A stretch of 25,196 bases of DNA from Gemmatimonadales bacterium (GTDB taxonomy: Bacteria; Gemmatimonadota; Gemmatimonadetes; Gemmatimonadales; GWC2-71-9), in assembly GCA_013003805.1 (NCBI GenBank), contig JABDII010000561.1, forward strand, positions 1-25,196, given 5' to 3'. The notes beneath the pieces were generated by a model. The model had not been told where the DNA came from, did no database searches, and was given only the letters and a program-made list of their open reading frames with translations. Position numbers and translations under genes: made by a program. How positions within the stretch are numbered: position 1 is the stretch's first letter; each line of letters starts with the position of its first letter. Positions 22,071 through 25,196 of this stretch are shown here, in pieces.

Positions 22071-23057
22071 TCAGGGACTCCGCGGCGGTATGGAACAACT
22101 GGCCAGGCCTCGCTTCTCGAGGTAGCGCTGATGGTAGTCCTCCGCCCGATAGAAGGTCGAAGCCGGGGTGATCTCCGTAACGACCGGGCTCGAGACCCGT
22201 CCGCTCTCCGCCAGCGCCTGTTTAGAGGCAGCGGCAAGCTCCGCCTGTTCCGGGGTGTGGTAGAAGATGGCCGAGCGATACTGGGTCCCCACGTCTGGGC
22301 CCTGGCGGTTGAGTGTGGTGGGGTCGTGGCTCCGCCAGAAGACATCGAGCAACTCTTGATATGACACGGTTGCCGGATCGAAGTCGACCTGTACGACCTC
22401 TGCATGACCCGTCCTGCCGCTGCACACATCCTGATAGGTCGGGTTCTCGAGATGACCACCCAGGTAGCCGGCGGTCGCGTCGGTGACGCCCTCGACCTGA
22501 CGGAACGCCGCCTCGACCCCCCAGAAACACCCCGCGCCAAAGGTTGCCAGTGCCATATCTTCTTCACTCCTATCGATCGCCCGCGCGGCTTTCGCTGCCG
22601 CCGCGGTGGTGATTGGGTTCCTGGTAGGACTATCAGCAACTCCGTCTACTCGCGCAATGGACCCTGAAGGGCTGCACGCTCGTTGAGCTACCCGTTCAAA
22701 CCAGTTATTCCGGTAAAAGTTCCCGTGGAAAACCAAGGCCCATAGGCTCGCCGCCAGGTACGCGGGCAGGAAGATCGGGCCCCATTGTTCGTACTGACGC
22801 ACGTGGACCCGCTCGTGTTTGCGAGTTCGCTCAGCGCATTGAGAGTCCCGGGCCAGGACCACGTGACCCAGGGTCAGGGCCGACACCCCGCCCCGAACCA
22901 GGGTGCATCGCCGGAGGAGCCCGTCGAGCAACCCGCCGCAGGCCTCGAGCACACCGTCGACCACCGTCACCCTTCCCCCGCTGACAAGGGCAAGCGGCAC
23001 GAGCAGCACTCCGATGACGGTAGTGGGCGCCGCCCACAGGTAGCGGAGCATCCGCAT
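22071..23057 (-). CDS. msrA: Membrane HExxH-type protein fused to peptide-methionine (S)-S-oxide reductase MsrA
   Basis: One open frame of 328 codons spans two recognisable parts. Residues 1-125 have a hydrophobic N-terminus (about 5-28), the strand LTLGHVVLARD, then RTRKHERVHVRQYEQWGP with HExxH at 81-85, a second hydrophobic stretch and YRNNWFERVA. This matches a family of small uncharacterised membrane proteins that normally end about here. After a 40-residue linker, residues 168-328 form a full MsrA with GAGCFWGVEA (catalytic Cys177), GYLGG, Y-DVCSGRTGHAE, and FW--HDPTT. MsrA reduces methionine S-sulfoxide in proteins. MsrA could also be translated alone from ATG22556, which has AGGAG upstream. 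Whether the fusion is real or a lost stop codon is open. Confidence 0.8.
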   Translation of the reverse strand: MRMLRYLWAAPTTVIGVLLVPLALVSGGRVTVVDGVLEACGGLLDGLLRRCTLVRGGVSALTLGHVVLARDSQCAERTRKHERVHVRQYEQWGPIFLPAYLAASLWALVFHGNFYRNNWFERVAQRACSPSGSIARVDGVADSPTRNPITTAAAAKAARAIDRSEEDMALATFGAGCFWGVEAAFRQVEGVTDATAGYLGGHLENPTYQDVCSGRTGHAEVVQVDFDPATVSYQELLDVFWRSHDPTTLNRQGPDVGTQYRSAIFYHTPEQAELAAASKQALAESGRVSSPVVTEITPASTFYRAEDYHQRYLEKRGLASCSIPPRSP

Positions 23058-23201
23058 GGTCAACCCGTCCGCCTCTTCAACGGCCGCGGGTCACTCATCA
23101 AGCGGCCGACCGGCCTGCATCGGTCAAGTATCTGAAGGAACAGCACGTCGCTCACCGCAGTTAGAATCATTAGATTTCGAGGACCTCCACCAGGAGTGAT
23201 G

Positions 23202-23327
23202 ATGAGCAGAGATGCCGGAGCATGTCTACGCATATCAGACTGCGTGCTCATCGAGCTTGGGCAGGTCACGCTGAGCAGGTTGCTCCCCAAGAATGCCCGC
23301 CCGGGGATCTTCGCACCACCCAACTGA
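23202..23327 (+). CDS. Possible small ORF (41 aa), unconfirmed
   Basis: An ATG at 23202 (with a tandem ATG at 23199) follows AGGAG at 23192-23196 and opens 41 codons ending in TGA. The peptide has cysteines at 8 and 14 and no recognisable domain. It does not contain a run of lysine codons that would mark an attenuator. Support is limited to the ribosome-binding site and an open frame, so it may be fortuitous. Confidence 0.25.
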   Translation: MSRDAGACLRISDCVLIELGQVTLSRLLPKNARPGIFAPPN

Positions 23328-23354
23328 CGGGGCAGACTCGTCCGCGCCTATACA
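23324..23354 (+). promoter_or_regulatory. Candidate promoter for the lysine aminotransferase gene
   Basis: CTGACG (23324-23329) and TATACA (23349-23354) are spaced by 19 bp, slightly longer than ideal. The TATACA is the best -10-like element in the intergenic region. Transcription would start about 100 bases before ATG23458. Confidence 0.25.
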
Positions 23355-23457
23355 TACTGACATCACACGCGACCAGCGAATTGTGCTGGAATAGTGCCGC
23401 GCGGCATCGTGACGGTGCAATTGGCCCTCGAATCTACTGACGTTGTGGGGAGGCAAC

Positions 23458-24762
23458 ATGGCGAAGATATCCGTTCCCACCGACCAGGTGTTCCCCACGC
23501 TGCAAAGCAACATCCTGGTCGACGGATTTCACATTGTCATCGATCTGGAGCGCTCGCATGGATCGGTGATGGTCGATGCGCTGACCGGCAAGGAGTACCT
23601 GGACTGTTACTCATACTTTGCGTCTTTGCCGATCGGGCACAACCATCCCAAGATGAATGACGAGGCGTTCAGGTCGTCGCTCATGGCAGCGGCGCTTAGT
23701 AAGCCGGCCAATAGTGACGTCTATAGCCGGGAGTTTGCCGGCTTCGTCAAGACGTTCCGCGACATCGCGGTTCCTCCGGAATTCCGTTACCTGTTCTTTA
23801 TCGCGGGCGGCGCGCTGGCCGTTGAGAACGCCATGAAGGCAGCGTTCGATTGGAAAGTGCAACACAATCGGGCACGCGGCATCGAAGGTGGCGGCGATAC
23901 AATCCTGCATTTCCGCGAGGCGTTCCATGGGCGAAGCGGCTACACATTATCGGTGACGAATACCGAGCCGGTTAAGACTGCCGACTTCCCCAAGTTCGAT
24001 TGGCCTCGTATCTCCAATCCCAAACTGCAATTTCCCGTTGAGGATGCGACGGTACGGGCCGCTGAAGAACAAGCACTTGGCGAGATCGACGAGGCGTTTG
24101 CGCGCAACCCGACCGGGATAGCCGGCATCCTGATTGAGCCGATCCAGGGCGAGGGCGGCGACAATCACTTCCGGCCTGAGTTTCTTCAGCGCCTGCGCGA
24201 GATCGCGGACGAGCGCGATGCGCTCCTCATTTTCGATGAGGTTCAGACGGGAATGGGTGTGACGGGCACGATGTGGGCATTCCAGCAACTCGGGGTGGTA
24301 CCCGATCTCGTCGCGTTCGGCAAGAAGACTCAGGTCTGCGGTGTCATGAGCACGAACCGCATTGACGAGATCGAGTACAACGTGTTCCACGTTTCCTCTC
24401 GGATCAATTCCACCTGGGGTGGGAATCTGGTGGACATGGTCCGCTGCGCCCGGTATCTGCAGATCATGCGGGAAGATGGCCTGGTCGAGAACGCAGCCGT
24501 GGTAGGCGGGGTATTCAAGCAGGGCTTGGAGGCGGTGCAGGCGGACTTTCCCGTCGTTCGCAACGTGCGAAGTCGCGGCTTGCTCCTGGCCTTCGATCTG
24601 CCGGACGGAGCGAGCCGAGACAGTCTGCGGCAGCGCTGTTGGGATGCCGGCCTGGCGACACTGACGTGCGGCCCGCGTTCGCTGCGCTTCCGACCGCCGC
24701 TGGTATTCAGCGAGGAGGATGTCGCCGCAGCAATCGGGCTGCTGCGTTCAGTCCTAAAGTGA
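23458..24762 (+). CDS. lat: L-lysine 6-transaminase (lysine epsilon-aminotransferase)
   Basis: This 434-aa cytoplasmic PLP enzyme moves the epsilon-amino group of lysine to 2-oxoglutarate, giving 2-aminoadipate semialdehyde (cyclising to piperideine-6-carboxylate) and glutamate. It matches bacterial LAT from end to end: FASLPIGHNHPKM, the IAGGALAVENAMK stretch, FHGRSGYTLS, IEPIQGEGGDNHF, IFDEVQTGMG, and VAFGKKTQVCGVM with the PLP-binding lysine (K289 or K290). The HVSSRINSTWGGNLVDMVR block distinguishes LAT from GABA and ornithine aminotransferases. GGGGAGG lies a few bases before ATG23458. No dehydrogenase for the next step is next to it in this window, so whether it serves lysine catabolism or another product cannot be told. 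It stands alone. Confidence 0.92.
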   Translation: MAKISVPTDQVFPTLQSNILVDGFHIVIDLERSHGSVMVDALTGKEYLDCYSYFASLPIGHNHPKMNDEAFRSSLMAAALSKPANSDVYSREFAGFVKTFRDIAVPPEFRYLFFIAGGALAVENAMKAAFDWKVQHNRARGIEGGGDTILHFREAFHGRSGYTLSVTNTEPVKTADFPKFDWPRISNPKLQFPVEDATVRAAEEQALGEIDEAFARNPTGIAGILIEPIQGEGGDNHFRPEFLQRLREIADERDALLIFDEVQTGMGVTGTMWAFQQLGVVPDLVAFGKKTQVCGVMSTNRIDEIEYNVFHVSSRINSTWGGNLVDMVRCARYLQIMREDGLVENAAVVGGVFKQGLEAVQADFPVVRNVRSRGLLLAFDLPDGASRDSLRQRCWDAGLATLTCGPRSLRFRPPLVFSEEDVAAAIGLLRSVLK

Positions 24763-24869
24763 CTCTGGCCGGGGCGGGGGCGCAGTGACGGGGGCCGGGC
24801 GCGATCGCCGGAGGCGCATCTCGAGCAATCCGCTGCTGGCCGCGAGCGTGGTCACCCAGCCTATCCTGC

Positions 24870-25196
24870 TCAGCAGCCGCGGGTCGCGTACCACACGGCC
24901 GGCCGGCCGGTATCGGTCAGGTATCTGAGCCAGGCCGTCATCTCCCGAATCAGCGAGTCGGGCGCGACACAGGCCGTCGGAGTGCGTATGCGTACGCGCA
25001 TCCAGGGGCCATCGAACCCCAGCGCCTCGGCCTCGAAGGAGTACGACCCGGCCTCATTTCGAGCCAGGTCAAGCTCAATGGGCAAGCCGTTTGGACCACC
25101 GGTGAATTCTGGCTCCAGCTCTGTCGCGTTCCAGAGGAATCCACCCATCTCGCGAAAGTGGTCGGCCCACAGCACCCAGTGCGTTTGCTCGGGACG
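24870..25196 (-). CDS. Unrecognised protein, 5'-truncated by the window edge
   Basis: The minus-strand frame is open from the window edge to a stop at 24870, giving 108 codons. The visible part reads THWVLWADHFREMGGFLWN, then LEPEFTGGPNGLPIELDL, YSFEAEALGFDGPWMRVRI, and a helical MTAWLRYLTDTGRP before the end. There is no signal or cysteine motif and I do not recognise the family. A GTG codon at 25175 could start it, but the upstream sequence stays open and similar in character, so a start outside the window is more likely. It is separated from the lat stop by 107 bp of GC-rich sequence without a clear terminator. Confidence 0.6.
   Translation of the reverse strand, partial: RPEQTHWVLWADHFREMGGFLWNATELEPEFTGGPNGLPIELDLARNEAGSYSFEAEALGFDGPWMRVRIRTPTACVAPDSLIREMTAWLRYLTDTGRPAVWYATRGC

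Larger units (their letters stand above)
23058..23457. other. 400-bp intergenic region upstream of the lysine aminotransferase gene
   Basis: This is the longest stretch without an assigned gene. It separates the divergent msrA-fusion and lysine 6-transaminase genes and, by eye, looks less GC-rich than its surroundings. It contains a 41-codon reading frame (23202-23327, +) with AGGAG just before its ATG and a candidate promoter downstream of that. No tRNA, repeat array or transposon end was seen. Confidence 0.4.

Noticed and set aside
24763..24869. GC-rich sequence after lat as a rho-independent terminator
   Set aside because: Short palindromes such as GCGATCGC occur, but there is no stable long stem followed by a T-run.

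Overview
The window reads as a chromosomal segment of a high-GC, Gram-negative bacterium. It carries exported lipoproteins, an Omp85-type beta-barrel and a second outer-membrane protein. The mix of DUF2911, LVIVD, DUF427, DUF2721, TfoX-N and KANL3-type hydrolase genes, together with the base composition, suggests Gemmatimonadota or a similar poorly sampled soil or sediment lineage. This is an inference from family content, not a phylogenetic result. I saw no tRNA, rRNA, CRISPR array, transposase or phage gene. Genes are packed tightly and many neighbours share 4-nt ATGA or GTGA overlaps, which helped fix start codons.

Layout. Positions 1-1935 (+) hold the tail of a short-chain dehydrogenase, a Bfd-like [2Fe-2S] protein and a GAF-containing sensor histidine kinase that may start at CTG. 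Positions 4418-1938 (-) form a compact run: IYD-like nitroreductase, cyclophilin, Rid-family protein, a 59-aa DUF1272 zinc-ribbon-like protein and uridine kinase. An MscS channel (4540-5427, +) faces a minus-strand group of alpha/beta-hydrolase-OsmC fusion, DUF302 and CPA1 antiporter (8448-5458).

Positions 8633-12381 (+) are the most interesting part. A secreted calcineurin-like phosphoesterase is followed, with almost no gap, by an 856-aa exported protein. That protein has an N-terminal region with protein-kinase-like hallmarks (Gly-rich stretch plus Lys, a DxDRH motif, a downstream DRD motif) and a C-terminal Omp85 barrel. I read the two genes as an extracytoplasmic phosphatase / kinase-like / outer-membrane module.

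From 23057 down to 12378 every gene is on the minus strand. In transcription order these are: a membrane HExxH-MsrA fusion, DinB, a 56-aa protein, a nucleotidyltransferase, TfoX-N, an alpha/beta hydrolase, DUF2911, a lipoprotein, an exported cluster (Ig/LVIVD propeller, lipoprotein, amidohydrolase), a Cys/His-rich small secreted protein broken by an in-frame amber codon, a Met-rich outer-membrane protein, DUF427 and DUF2721. At the right end an L-lysine 6-transaminase gene (+) stands alone behind a 400-bp non-coding stretch, followed by a truncated unrecognised minus-strand gene that runs off the window.
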